DNA of 64,000 bases from Clostridia bacterium (GTDB taxonomy: Bacteria > Bacillota > Clostridia > Oscillospirales > CAG-272): positions 48,936 through 112,935 of the forward strand of contig JAFVQU010000006.1 in assembly GCA_017504625.1 (NCBI GenBank), read 5' to 3'. The notes under the pieces are model-generated. The model saw only the letters and a program-made list of their open reading frames with translations. It was not told the origin of the DNA and searched no databases. This document shows, in pieces, positions 5,482 to 14,192 of the stretch (the first letter of the stretch is position 1; the number at the start of each line of letters is the position of its first letter). Position numbers and translations under genes: made by a program.

Positions 5482-8136
5482 TTAGTCTTCTTTCTTTTTC
5501 TTAAGCATTACAGCCGCGCCTGCAGCACAAGCGGCGACTATGCCTACAGCGCCCGAGATTGAAGCGCCGCAGCCTTTGCTTGTCTGAGGCTCGGTAGCTT
5601 CTTCGGTCTTTTCCTCGGTTTTGCCCTCGGTTTTGCCCTCGGTCTCATCGTCGGTCGTTACCTCGGTTTCATCGATCACGATCTCAGAGGAAGCCTCGGT
5701 CTTTGCCTCAGTGGGCTCCTCGGTAGGCTCTTCGGTGGTGGGAGCCTCGGTCGTTTCGGTTTCGATCTCAAAATCCTTAACGTCGGCGAGAGAATCGTAA
5801 AGCTCGGAACGGTAGTTTCCGTTCTCATCGTGAACTCTTACCGCGATGTATCCCTCGTAGTCGGGCGAGATTGTGATGCTTGCATCCTTCGTGTCCTGAA
5901 GCTCGCCGTCAAGGTACCAGGAGTAAGTAAGTCCCTCGGTTATCTTGTGGTCAACCGTGAGGACAAGGCTTCCGTCCTCAGCAGCCTGCTTTTCAACCTC
6001 AAATTTTTCGATAGGACACTTTTCCTTGAAGGTTATTTCGGAAAGGCCCTGAGAGATCCACTGCTCAGTTATGAAATATCTGCCGCGGATAAGGATTCTG
6101 TCGCTGTAGACCTCGGCGATAAGGCCCTGAGTAAGATCGCCGGGCTGTTTTGAGCGTCCTGAATAGTAGTCGCTTTCGTCGTTTGCCTTCCATACGTCGT
6201 CGATGACTGCGCCGTCGTTGACGTAGGAGGGAGTGATCTGCGCGCCGTTGACCGTGTTCTGCGTTTCGGAGTCGACGGTGTAGTGCGTGTCACCGGAAAT
6301 ATAGATTACGTTGGGGTGAAGTGCAAGTATTTCCTCAAGCTTTGCGTCGTTGTCGTATCCGCCCTGGTAGTTCTGACCGATGTGCGATACCTTATGCCTG
6401 AGCGGAACGTGGCAGAGCACGAAGATAGGCTTTCCGCTTTCCTCCGCTCTGAAAAGCTCCTTTTCAACCCATTCAAGCTGGGCGTCGTCTATCTTGTAGT
6501 ATCCCTCGTTGGGAACTGCAAGGAAGACGTACTGATGTCCCTGGATCTCGGTCGCATAGTAGTCGATGTCGGGAGCTACGCGTTCAATGTCGTAATATCC
6601 CTTCTGCTTTGAATACTTGAACCAGTCGTCAAGCCACTCGTCGTAATACTCGTAGGAGAAAAGCGTGTCGTAGTTTTCAAGTCCTTTGTTGATAATATAA
6701 GCGGTCTTATAGTTGGGCTCGTCGTGGTTACCCTTTGCAAAGTAGACGGGCATTTCGTAATCTCTGAAGTATTTTGTTGCGATAGTCCACTGCTTTGCCA
6801 TCGAATGCTCGCCATACCACTGGGTAAAGTCACCGACGACAACGGTGTGGTCAACGGCAAACTTGTTGATCTCTCTGAGTGCCGCGAGCTGCGAGGCGCG
6901 GAGCGAGAGTCCACTCCATCCGATATGTACGTCGGAGATGAATGCGGCAGTATAGAGGGGCTCGCCGTCGGGATGGAGCTTGTGCTCGGGAACGGGCGAA
7001 ACCACGTAATGAGTTCTTACGTCGTCGGTCACGGCAAGTATAATAGCGTTTGCCTCGGGGGGAACTGCAAGGTCCTTATTCAAGGTATAAGTAAGGGGGA
7101 AGTCTGTTCCCGCCGTACTCTTCAAGGGAGAGTAGTCGGCAAGAGGAGAGTATCCGTCGTTATCGTTGCCAAAGCCCCAGCGAAGCTCGACAAGCTTGGC
7201 ATCGCCCAGGACGTCGGCACCCGCAACGATCGTCATAGTACCGTCGGCGTTTCCTGCGCGATCGTTCTCAAAGGCATACTCAAACGATATCTGCTCGGCA
7301 TCTACCATATTTATTACCTCGTATTCCATAAGTATCTTATGTGCTATTTCCGAAGTGTCAACGGTGTCTCCGGGACGGTATATTTTCTCGTTACACATCC
7401 AACCGGCAATAGACGATGACGGGAATTTGTAATCGTTGCCGGAGGGGATAGTCATGGAAAGCGAGCCGCCGTCATTGACTATAAACGCATTATCGGGATA
7501 ATACCAGAGCTGTATATCGTCAATGTAATGATAGCAGGTTGCGTGGTAATCTATTTCGTAGCTTAAAAGGTTGCTTGCATTCTCGGGAACAGAGAAGGAG
7601 GAGGTAATGCTTACCCAGCCGCCAGCCGCGGTGAGTATGCTCTGACAATCCTTGACGTGATCGACGGTCACCACGGTCCCATCGCTATAGGTAATCATGT
7701 CCGAAAGATCGAAGAGATTGGTCTTTGAGGGATTTTTCGCGGCAACCTTATAGGTTACTACGATAGTACCCTTATCAAGCTTGACTCCCTCGCTTTCGTT
7801 GAAGCGGATAACCGTGCGCGTGGGCTTGTCGGGATATCCCGCCATATGTATGTAGCCGCCGTAGGGATTTGCATTGATCCATTTTTCGTCTTCAACCGAA
7901 ATATCGGCGGACGAAAGAAGGCTTGACTCAAATCCCGTCAACTCGACGGTTTTGGTTTCAAAGTCGGTGTAACAGAGAAGAACGCCTTTTTCTGTATCAA
8001 TAGTTGATCCATCCGTTTGCCTGATTACCTTTGCGCTGTCAGAGGCAAAGGCAGTGAGTGCGGAAGATGCAACGGTTGCAACAAGAACGATGCACGCGAG
8101 CATGATCGACATGAGGCGAGTGATGATTTTTTTCAT
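5482..8136 (-). CDS. Secreted, C-terminally anchored calcineurin-like metallophosphoesterase
   Basis: 884 aa. The signal peptide covers about 1-31 (MKKIITRLMS..., ending AFA). Residues about 40-390 look like beta-rich carbohydrate- or adhesion-type modules. A metallophosphoesterase domain follows at about 397-660 with DVH (402-404), GDFTQ (435), GNHDE (469), CHVP (575) and GDTH (615). After it come an Ig-like segment, a Thr/Glu-rich spacer (TEAPTTEEPTEEP...), and a tail of KGCG (854-857), a hydrophobic helix and KKKKED. The tail resembles a surface-anchor signal but is not LPXTG. The ATG at 8136 has AAGGAG 5 nt upstream; the longer reading begins before the transcript start. Substrate unknown; extracellular phosphate or nucleotide scavenging is possible. 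Confidence 0.85.
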   Translation of the reverse strand: MKKIITRLMSIMLACIVLVATVASSALTAFASDSAKVIRQTDGSTIDTEKGVLLCYTDFETKTVELTGFESSLLSSADISVEDEKWINANPYGGYIHMAGYPDKPTRTVIRFNESEGVKLDKGTIVVTYKVAAKNPSKTNLFDLSDMITYSDGTVVTVDHVKDCQSILTAAGGWVSITSSFSVPENASNLLSYEIDYHATCYHYIDDIQLWYYPDNAFIVNDGGSLSMTIPSGNDYKFPSSSIAGWMCNEKIYRPGDTVDTSEIAHKILMEYEVINMVDAEQISFEYAFENDRAGNADGTMTIVAGADVLGDAKLVELRWGFGNDNDGYSPLADYSPLKSTAGTDFPLTYTLNKDLAVPPEANAIILAVTDDVRTHYVVSPVPEHKLHPDGEPLYTAAFISDVHIGWSGLSLRASQLAALREINKFAVDHTVVVGDFTQWYGEHSMAKQWTIATKYFRDYEMPVYFAKGNHDEPNYKTAYIINKGLENYDTLFSYEYYDEWLDDWFKYSKQKGYYDIERVAPDIDYYATEIQGHQYVFLAVPNEGYYKIDDAQLEWVEKELFRAEESGKPIFVLCHVPLRHKVSHIGQNYQGGYDNDAKLEEILALHPNVIYISGDTHYTVDSETQNTVNGAQITPSYVNDGAVIDDVWKANDESDYYSGRSKQPGDLTQGLIAEVYSDRILIRGRYFITEQWISQGLSEITFKEKCPIEKFEVEKQAAEDGSLVLTVDHKITEGLTYSWYLDGELQDTKDASITISPDYEGYIAVRVHDENGNYRSELYDSLADVKDFEIETETTEAPTTEEPTEEPTEAKTEASSEIVIDETEVTTDDETEGKTEGKTEEKTEEATEPQTSKGCGASISGAVGIVAACAAGAAVMLKKKKED

Positions 8137-8178
8137 AGCTTCTCCTTGAGAAAAAAACATTTTTTGCTTGATACATTG

Positions 8179-8207
8179 AGTATATCTCAAAAATACTATT
8201 TTGTCAA
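8179..8207 (-). promoter_or_regulatory. Promoter of the metallophosphoesterase gene
   Basis: Minus strand: TTGACA (8202-8207), 17-bp spacer, TATACT (8179-8184), 43 bp before the start codon. It separates this transcript from the upstream gene at 8215-9081. Confidence 0.85.
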
Positions 8208-8214
8208 TAAATTT

Positions 8215-9081
8215 TTAAAAATTAACTTTTTTATATGCCGCGGCGCGTCCGATATTGCCGGCAGGCGAGAGCAGACCGATAGCCGTGAGTGATTTTACTA
8301 TTGAATAGGCGTCCATGCCGTATATCTTTGATTTTGACGAGAAATCTTTTACGGTAAAGTGTTCGGGCAGATCGTCGGGAATGAACGTGCGGTAATCGTC
8401 AACTCCTCTGAATACGTGCGCGCGGAGAAGCGAGATGGGAATAAGCTCGTATTTTTTGTATCGCGGACGCTTGCCATCCGCGGCGAGATTTTTCTTGTAC
8501 TGCTCGCCCTCGATCATAAGTATGACGAGAGAAAAGCGGGGCGAGGAGATAAAATCGGTGAGATAATAAAGCTCACCTGCAAGGTCGCGAAGCGAGCCCT
8601 TTTGCGGAGATTTTTTGCGCGCCCCGATACTGCCGTCGCGGCTTATCGTGCTTATCCACTTGCTCTCGGCTATTGGGTGGATGAGGACAATATTGTAATT
8701 CGTGTTATCAAGTATCCATTGGATTTTGGACTTCAGCGGGCCAAACGAGCCTGTCTGTATCTCGTAGACCGTGCCGTCACGCAGCACGTCGGCGACAAAT
8801 TTGCGCGTTTTGCGTTTTTCGCTCTTGTCGTCTGCGCCGTCCTGATCTTCCTTTGAGATACAGCCCGCGCTGCCGTCTATTTTTATTTCGTGACAAGAGG
8901 TATCGGGGCAGATAAAGCGTTTTATCGCGGCGTGCATCTGCTTTTCTCCAAGTCTGCCGATGCCGTCGTAGCCGCCGTCGTCGTTTATCGTCTCGGTCAT
9001 CACGTCAAGGACGATGCGGCGAAATTTCAGTTTGTCGGCATCCGATATATTAAAATTCAAAAAATTTTGATTTTCCTGCAT
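8215..9081 (-). CDS. Unrecognised protein, possibly PD-(D/E)XK-like
   Basis: 288 aa, no family recognised. Residues about 45-56 (GEKQMHAAIKRF) form a helix with an acidic residue. At about 95-120 the pattern VADVL...VYEIQTGSFGPLK recalls the D-x(n)-E-x-Q version of the PD-(D/E)XK nuclease core, as in CoiA-like proteins. The last 50 residues (KSKIYGMDAYSIVKSLTAIGLL...) look like a small winged helix. It has its own promoter at 9145-9172 and no operon partner. The nuclease-like reading is inference; it could be a regulator or a restriction-related protein. Confidence 0.65.
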   Translation of the reverse strand: MQENQNFLNFNISDADKLKFRRIVLDVMTETINDDGGYDGIGRLGEKQMHAAIKRFICPDTSCHEIKIDGSAGCISKEDQDGADDKSEKRKTRKFVADVLRDGTVYEIQTGSFGPLKSKIQWILDNTNYNIVLIHPIAESKWISTISRDGSIGARKKSPQKGSLRDLAGELYYLTDFISSPRFSLVILMIEGEQYKKNLAADGKRPRYKKYELIPISLLRAHVFRGVDDYRTFIPDDLPEHFTVKDFSSKSKIYGMDAYSIVKSLTAIGLLSPAGNIGRAAAYKKVNF

Positions 9082-9144
9082 AAAAAAGGAAGCCGCCTTT
9101 CGTTTTTCGTTGACACATCGTTTGACTGTTTTCCGTCAATACTA

Positions 9145-9172
9145 ATTTTATCACAAAATTGAAATTTGTCAA
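9145..9172 (-). promoter_or_regulatory. Promoter of the gene at 8215-9081
   Basis: Minus strand: TTGACA (9167-9172), 16-bp spacer, TAAAAT (9145-9150), about 65 bp before the ATG. Confidence 0.7.
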
Positions 9173-9283
9173 CTGCCGTATCAGTATTTGTTAGACATTA
9201 CTCTGCCTTGTAACAGCACAATAATACTGCGGCACAAAGTAAAGCTTTGAGGCGGCGAATACTTCGTATAAAGGAAGATGGAC

Positions 9284-10357
9284 ATGATGAAAAAAATAAA
9301 AAATCAAAGGCTTTGCCGCGCGATCTGCTTAGTGCTTTGTGCGACATTTACGCTCGGATTTTGCATGGGGCTTTTCGCTCTGTCGGGCGCGGCGGCTGAC
9401 AGATCATATAAGGAAATGAAGCTTATCCCCGGCGGCGTGCCGTTTGGAGTAAAATTCAGCACCGACGGCGTCGTGGTGATCGGATTTTCCGATATCGACG
9501 AGCTTTCAAAGTCGCAAAATCCCGCCTATATCGCGGGCCTGCGACCAAAGGATATAATCACCGAGATCGACGGAGTAAAGGTCAACGACTCGGCTCAGCT
9601 TATAAAACTGATTGAAGACTCGGGAGGCAGAGCGGTCAGCCTGACTTACAAGCGCGCGGGCAACGAGAAAAAAATCACTCTGACTCCGGTTTTTTCAAAA
9701 AACGAGAATAAATACAAGACGGGAATATGGGTGCGCGACAGCGGCGCGGGAATTGGAACTGTGACCTATATTTGTCCCGACACAAAGGAGTTTGGCGGAC
9801 TCGGGCACGGTATTTGTGACGGCGAGACGGGTGAGCTGATACCCATGAGCCGAGGAATCGTCAGCGACGTCAAGATAAATCAGATAAAGAAGGGAATTGC
9901 GGGCGTGCCTGGTGAGATCAAGGGGCATTTTGGGATCGAGCGATGGGGAAGCCTCGTGCAAAACACCGATTGCGGAGTTTTCGGCGTGCTGTCTAAAATA
10001 CCCGAAGGCGTTGGCGAGGTGGTACCGCTAATGACGAGGAGCGAGCTGAAATCTGGAGAAGCCGAGATAATCTGTACGCTTGACGACGGCGTGCGTCAGA
10101 GCTACAAGATCGAAATATCGACGATAAACCGCGACTCTACAAACTCGAAAAGCTTTGTGATCAAAATAAAGGATCCTGCGCTCATTGAAAAAACGGGCGG
10201 AATCGTGCAGGGAATGAGCGGCTCGCCGATCATTCAGAACGGCAAGCTTTGCGGCGCGGTCACGCACGTTATGATAAACGATCCCACCGTGGGGTATGGG
10301 ATTTTCATTGAAAATATGTTAAATGCCGCAAATATTCCCATGGCAAAGGCATCTTAA
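9284..10357 (+). CDS. spoIVB: SpoIVB sporulation peptidase (S55)
   Basis: 357 aa: an N-terminal membrane anchor or signal (about 10-37), a PDZ domain (about 55-130, with AGLRPKDIITEIDG) and a C-terminal S55 serine peptidase. The peptidase shows LGHGICD and GMSGSPIIQNGKLCGAVTHV, with catalytic Ser at about 314. In Bacillus, SpoIVB is secreted from the forespore and cleaves SpoIVFA to release SpoIVFB, which activates pro-sigma-K. The start at 9284 is chosen because AAGGAA lies 7 nt upstream; the ATG at 9278 is too close. The gene stands alone here, whereas in Bacillus spoIVB lies near recN and spo0A. It is a strong sign that the organism sporulates. Confidence 0.95.
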   Translation: MMKKIKNQRLCRAICLVLCATFTLGFCMGLFALSGAAADRSYKEMKLIPGGVPFGVKFSTDGVVVIGFSDIDELSKSQNPAYIAGLRPKDIITEIDGVKVNDSAQLIKLIEDSGGRAVSLTYKRAGNEKKITLTPVFSKNENKYKTGIWVRDSGAGIGTVTYICPDTKEFGGLGHGICDGETGELIPMSRGIVSDVKINQIKKGIAGVPGEIKGHFGIERWGSLVQNTDCGVFGVLSKIPEGVGEVVPLMTRSELKSGEAEIICTLDDGVRQSYKIEISTINRDSTNSKSFVIKIKDPALIEKTGGIVQGMSGSPIIQNGKLCGAVTHVMINDPTVGYGIFIENMLNAANIPMAKAS

Positions 10358-10366
10358 CCCCTAAAA

Positions 10367-10394
10367 TTGTAGGGACCGGCGTCCTCGACGGTCC
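10367..10394. repeat. 28-bp intergenic palindromic repeat, copy 2
   Basis: Identical over 28 bp to 4317-4344 and in the same orientation relative to the preceding plus-strand gene, 10 bp after the spoIVB stop codon. Confidence 0.8.
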
Positions 10395-10421
10395 GAAAAA
10401 TGCAAAATCAAACAAAAAGTT

Positions 10422-10470
10422 GTCCCTATTTGAACCACCGTGCGAGTGAGTCTTATAGGGACGTTTTTTT
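10422..10470 (+). terminator. Terminator after spoIVB
   Basis: GTCCCTAT (10422-10429) pairs with ATAGGGAC (10455-10462) around a long loop and is followed by G and a T7 run. Confidence 0.65.
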
Positions 10471-10506
10471 CATAAATTGTTCCTCGTTAACTGTACATTT
10501 AGCAAT

Positions 10507-11262
10507 CTATTTCCGGTATTCCTTGGGGCTTTGTCCTATAATAGATTTAAAATTTCTATTAAAATTTCTGAGTGAAGCATACCCGCAATCACATGCGCAC
10601 TCAAGTATCGTTTTGTTGGTGTTTTTCAGAAGATAGCAGGCTTTGTTGATCTTGTACCTATTTACGTATGACGTGTAGCATATCCCGGTAGCTTCTTTGA
10701 AATAACGCGACAGATATGCTCCATTATATCCAAGCGTATGACCAAGAGCATTCAAATTGTATTCCTTATCATAATTGTTTTCGACAAAATCGAATATGTC
10801 GTATAAAAGCCCTTGTTCTCCAACACATTTTTCTACGTACTCAGCAGTTTCATCAAATAAGGAACAGATTCCGTAAAGTATAGCCTTTTTCTTTATGACC
10901 GAGGATGCTTCGTTGATATCAAGAAATTGAGATATCAAATAATCAGGAATATTTATCTTATTTTCAACGGGAAGTTTCGAGGAGTATTTCCGACTGTACG
11001 CGCTGACAATATCGGATGAAAAAATGACCAAGATGTGCTTGCTCTTTTCACTTTTCAAGCTGTGTATCTGCTCAGGAAATATAAGCACTCCCTCGCCTGA
11101 TGAAAGCTCGTAATCGGTTTCGGCAACTGTTACGGACATTTTTCCCTCAAAAATTACTATGAACTCAAAAGAATGATGCATATGGGAAGGAAATGAAAAA
11201 TTTTCTCCCGTTTCCTTGCAAAAATATTCAGATATTCCAAAATGTTGATTCTGATAAAACAT
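10507..11262 (-). CDS. AraC-family transcriptional regulator of the xylose genes
   Basis: 251 aa. An N-terminal cupin-like sensor (HMHHSFEFIVIFEGKMSVTV, then a segment rich in E and P before IHSL) is followed by a double HTH in the last about 100 residues (YLSRYFKEATGICYTSYVNRYKINKACYLL and FNRNFKSIIGQSPKEYR). The gene is divergent from xylB-xylA-xylosidase with about 120 bp between start codons, so it probably activates that operon with a pentose or oligosaccharide as ligand (inference). ATG 11262 follows GAGGG. The base composition is more A+T-rich than that of the surrounding genes, which hints at transfer together with the xylose genes. Confidence 0.85.
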   Translation of the reverse strand: MFYQNQHFGISEYFCKETGENFSFPSHMHHSFEFIVIFEGKMSVTVAETDYELSSGEGVLIFPEQIHSLKSEKSKHILVIFSSDIVSAYSRKYSSKLPVENKINIPDYLISQFLDINEASSVIKKKAILYGICSLFDETAEYVEKCVGEQGLLYDIFDFVENNYDKEYNLNALGHTLGYNGAYLSRYFKEATGICYTSYVNRYKINKACYLLKNTNKTILECACDCGYASLRNFNRNFKSIIGQSPKEYRK

Positions 11263-11309
11263 ATTTCCCTCAAAAGTATAATTTCGTCTATAATTGTACA
11301 CGTTTTTAC

Positions 11310-11338
11310 TGGAATTGTCAAGAAAAAAGTGTTATAAT
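11310..11338 (+). promoter_or_regulatory. Candidate activator-dependent promoter of xylB
   Basis: A perfect TATAAT lies at 11333-11338, but the -35 at 17 bp (TGGAAT) is poor, which fits control by the divergent AraC protein. GTAC-centred palindromes flank it (TGTACA near 11296, GTGTAC near 11347) and could be operator half-sites. Confidence 0.45.
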
Positions 11339-11381
11339 ACCATTAAGTGTACTTTATTTTATACGCAAAGAAGGAAAAATC

Positions 11382-12857
11382 ATGGAATTTTACATAGGAA
11401 TTGACCTTGGGACTTCATCAGCCAAGCTAATGCTTGTTGACGGTGAAGGGCAAATAAAGCAAACAGTAACAAAGGAATATCCAGTTTTCTATCCTCATTC
11501 GTGTTGGAGTGAGCAGAATGCAGAGGATTGGTGGAGCGCAATTTGCGAAGCACTTCCCGAATTGCTTGATGGGTTTGACGGACAATCTGTCAAAGGTATC
11601 GGAGTTGCGGGACAGATGCACGGACTTGTGGTGCTTGATAGTGAAGATAATGTCATTCGTCCTTCAATCCTTTGGAACGACGGAAGAACGGATAAAGAGA
11701 CGGCGTATCTCAATGAGGTAATAGGCAAGGAAAAGCTCTTTGAGTACACGGGAAATATCGCCTTTGCGGGATTTACCGCCCCCAAGATAATGTGGCTTCG
11801 CGAAAATGAACCCGAGAATTTTGCCAAGATAAGCAAGATAATGCTTCCAAAGGACTACATAAATTATCTTCTTACGGGAACACACAGCACCGACTACTCC
11901 GATGCGGCCGGTATGCTTCTTCTTGATGTTAAAAACAAATGTTGGTCAAAGGAAATGCTCGATATCTGCGGAATTAGCGAAAGCCAAATGTCCAAGCTTT
12001 ATGAGAGCTTCGAGGTCGTTGGAACGGTAAAAAAGGAAATTGCCGACAAATTCGGGATTGCTCAAGATGCCGTAGTCGTTGCGGGTGCGGGAGATAATGC
12101 AGCGGCAGCCGTAGGAACAGGAACGGTTGGAGATGGAAAATGCAACATTTCTCTTGGCACATCAGGAACGATCTTTGTATCCAGCCATTGTTTTTCGGGC
12201 AGCGAAAAGCAAGCCATTCATTCCTTTTGCCATGCAGACGGTGGGTATCATCTTATGGGGTGTATTCTTTCAGCGGCGTCCTGTAACAAATGGTTTTGCG
12301 ACGAGATACTGAATACTAAAGACTATAAAGCAGAAGAACAAGCCATAGGTGAGCTTGGCAAGAACGAGGTTTTCTTCCTGCCATATCTTATGGGAGAGAG
12401 AAGCCCTATAAATGACGTTAATGCTACGGGAATGTTTATCGGACTCCGACCGAATACCTCACGTGCGGACGTGTACCAAGCTATTCTTGAAGGTGTAGCT
12501 TTTGCGATAAAGGACAACCTTGAAATAATCAAGCAGTTCGGCATTGATGTAAAAAGCAGCGCTCTTTGCGGCGGCGGAGCGAAGTCAAAAATATGGCGAG
12601 AGATACTCGCAAATGTGCTTGATATAGAGCTGAATATCCCCGTAACGGAGCAAGGTCCCGGTTACGGCTCGGCAATTCTCGCCATGGTGGGATCGGGACA
12701 GTTTGATAGTGTAAAGACGGCTACCGACAAGTTCTTTGAAATAAAGGAAACGGTTCTGCCCAACAAGGAGCTTGTAGCACTTTACGCTGACAGATATAAA
12801 AAACACCGCAAGATATATCCTGCGGTTAAGGATTTATATAAAGAGATAAAGGAGTAA
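11382..12857 (+). CDS. xylB: Xylulokinase
   Basis: 491 aa, normal length for a FGGY sugar kinase. It phosphorylates D-xylulose to xylulose 5-phosphate in the cytoplasm. Signatures are the N-terminal phosphate loop [17 protein letters not shown], the sugar-binding [19 protein letters not shown], and the second ATPase motif [11 protein letters not shown]; the C-terminal [14 protein letters not shown] is the FGGY block. ATG 11382 follows AAGGA by 7 nt. It is the first gene of xylB-xylA-beta-xylosidase; only 4 bp separate it from xylA. Confidence 0.95.
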   Translation: MEFYIGIDLGTSSAKLMLVDGEGQIKQTVTKEYPVFYPHSCWSEQNAEDWWSAICEALPELLDGFDGQSVKGIGVAGQMHGLVVLDSEDNVIRPSILWNDGRTDKETAYLNEVIGKEKLFEYTGNIAFAGFTAPKIMWLRENEPENFAKISKIMLPKDYINYLLTGTHSTDYSDAAGMLLLDVKNKCWSKEMLDICGISESQMSKLYESFEVVGTVKKEIADKFGIAQDAVVVAGAGDNAAAAVGTGTVGDGKCNISLGTSGTIFVSSHCFSGSEKQAIHSFCHADGGYHLMGCILSAASCNKWFCDEILNTKDYKAEEQAIGELGKNEVFFLPYLMGERSPINDVNATGMFIGLRPNTSRADVYQAILEGVAFAIKDNLEIIKQFGIDVKSSALCGGGAKSKIWREILANVLDIELNIPVTEQGPGYGSAILAMVGSGQFDSVKTATDKFFEIKETVLPNKELVALYADRYKKHRKIYPAVKDLYKEIKE

Positions 12858-12861
12858 GACA

Positions 12862-14178
12862 ATGGCTGAAATTTTCAAGAACATTCCCGAAATAAAGTAT
12901 GAGGGAAAAAACACCAAAAACCCTCTTGCGTTCAGATACTACGACGCAGACAGAGTAATTATGGGCAAGAAAATGAGCGAGCATCTGCCCTTTGCCATGG
13001 CTTGGTGGCACAATCTCTGCGCGGCGGGCACAGATATGTTCGGCAGAGATACGGCAGACAAGAGCTTTGGTGCCGAAAAAGGCACGATGGAACACGCAAA
13101 AGCCAAGGTCGATGCAGGGTTTGAATTTATGCAAAAGCTCGGCATCAAATATTTCTGCTTCCATGACGTTGATATAGTACCCGAGGCTGAGGACATCAAC
13201 GAGACCAACCGCCGCCTTGACGAGATAACCGACTACATACTTGAGAAGATGCGCGGTACGGACATCAAGTGCCTTTGGGGCACAGCGAATATGTTCTCCA
13301 ATCCCCGCTTTATGAACGGTGCGGGAAGCACAAATTCTGTTGACGTTTACTGCTTTGCGGCGGCGCAGATAAAGAAAGCGCTTGAGCTTACTGTCAAGCT
13401 CGGCGGCAAGGGCTACGTATTCTGGGGCGGTCGTGAGGGATATGAAACTCTCCTTAACACCGATGTTAAGTTCGAGCAAGAAAACATTGCCAACCTTATG
13501 AGAATGGCTGTTGAATACGGAAGAAGCATCGGCTTTACGGGTGACTTCTACATCGAGCCTAAGCCCAAGGAGCCTATGAAGCATCAGTATGATTTTGATG
13601 CGGCAACGGCTATCGGCTTTTTGCGTCAGTACGGACTTGACAAGGACTTCAAGATGAACATTGAGGCAAACCACGCAACACTTGCGGGACATACCTTCCG
13701 TCACGAATTGAGAATTTCCGCTATAAACGGAATGCTCGGCTCTATCGACGCAAATCAGGGCGACTATCTGCTCGGCTGGGATACCGACGAGTTCCCCTAC
13801 GATGTTTACGAAAGCACTATGTGTATGTATGAGGTGCTGAAGGCAGGCGGACTTACCGGCGGTTTCAACTTTGACGCGAAGAACCGCAGACCGAGCAACA
13901 CCTATGAGGATATGTTCCACGCCTATATTCTCGGTATGGATACCTTTGCTCTCGGACTTATCAAGGCGGCAGAGCTTATCGAGGACGGCGAGCTTGACGC
14001 ATTTGTTGAGAAGAAATACGAGAGCTTTAAGAGCGAACTTGGACAGAGGATAAGAAGCGGAAATACCACACTTGATGAGCTTGCAACTCGCGCACAGCAA
14101 ATGGGTACTTGCCCCACTCCCGACAGCGGCAGACAAGAATATTTAGAAAGCATTATAAACAGAGCATTGTTTAGCTAA
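12862..14178 (+). CDS. xylA: Xylose isomerase
   Basis: 438 aa, class II length. It converts D-xylose to D-xylulose with two divalent metals. Catalytic His101 and Asp104 are in FHDVD, metal ligand Glu232 and Lys234 in YIEPKPKEP, and the later metal site is in [14 protein letters not shown] with the FRHELR segment after it. It sits 4 bp after xylB and 14 bp before the GH120 gene. The order kinase-isomerase-xylosidase makes a compact route from xylo-oligosaccharides to xylulose 5-phosphate. Confidence 0.97.
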   Translation: MAEIFKNIPEIKYEGKNTKNPLAFRYYDADRVIMGKKMSEHLPFAMAWWHNLCAAGTDMFGRDTADKSFGAEKGTMEHAKAKVDAGFEFMQKLGIKYFCFHDVDIVPEAEDINETNRRLDEITDYILEKMRGTDIKCLWGTANMFSNPRFMNGAGSTNSVDVYCFAAAQIKKALELTVKLGGKGYVFWGGREGYETLLNTDVKFEQENIANLMRMAVEYGRSIGFTGDFYIEPKPKEPMKHQYDFDAATAIGFLRQYGLDKDFKMNIEANHATLAGHTFRHELRISAINGMLGSIDANQGDYLLGWDTDEFPYDVYESTMCMYEVLKAGGLTGGFNFDAKNRRPSNTYEDMFHAYILGMDTFALGLIKAAELIEDGELDAFVEKKYESFKSELGQRIRSGNTTLDELATRAQQMGTCPTPDSGRQEYLESIINRALFS

Positions 14179-14192
14179 TATGGAGAATTGCT

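Noticed and set aside
12826-14136. Long minus-strand open frame antisense to xylA (436 aa)
   Set aside because: It is a shadow of the xylA coding strand: no ribosome-binding site, no family features, and xylA is unambiguous.
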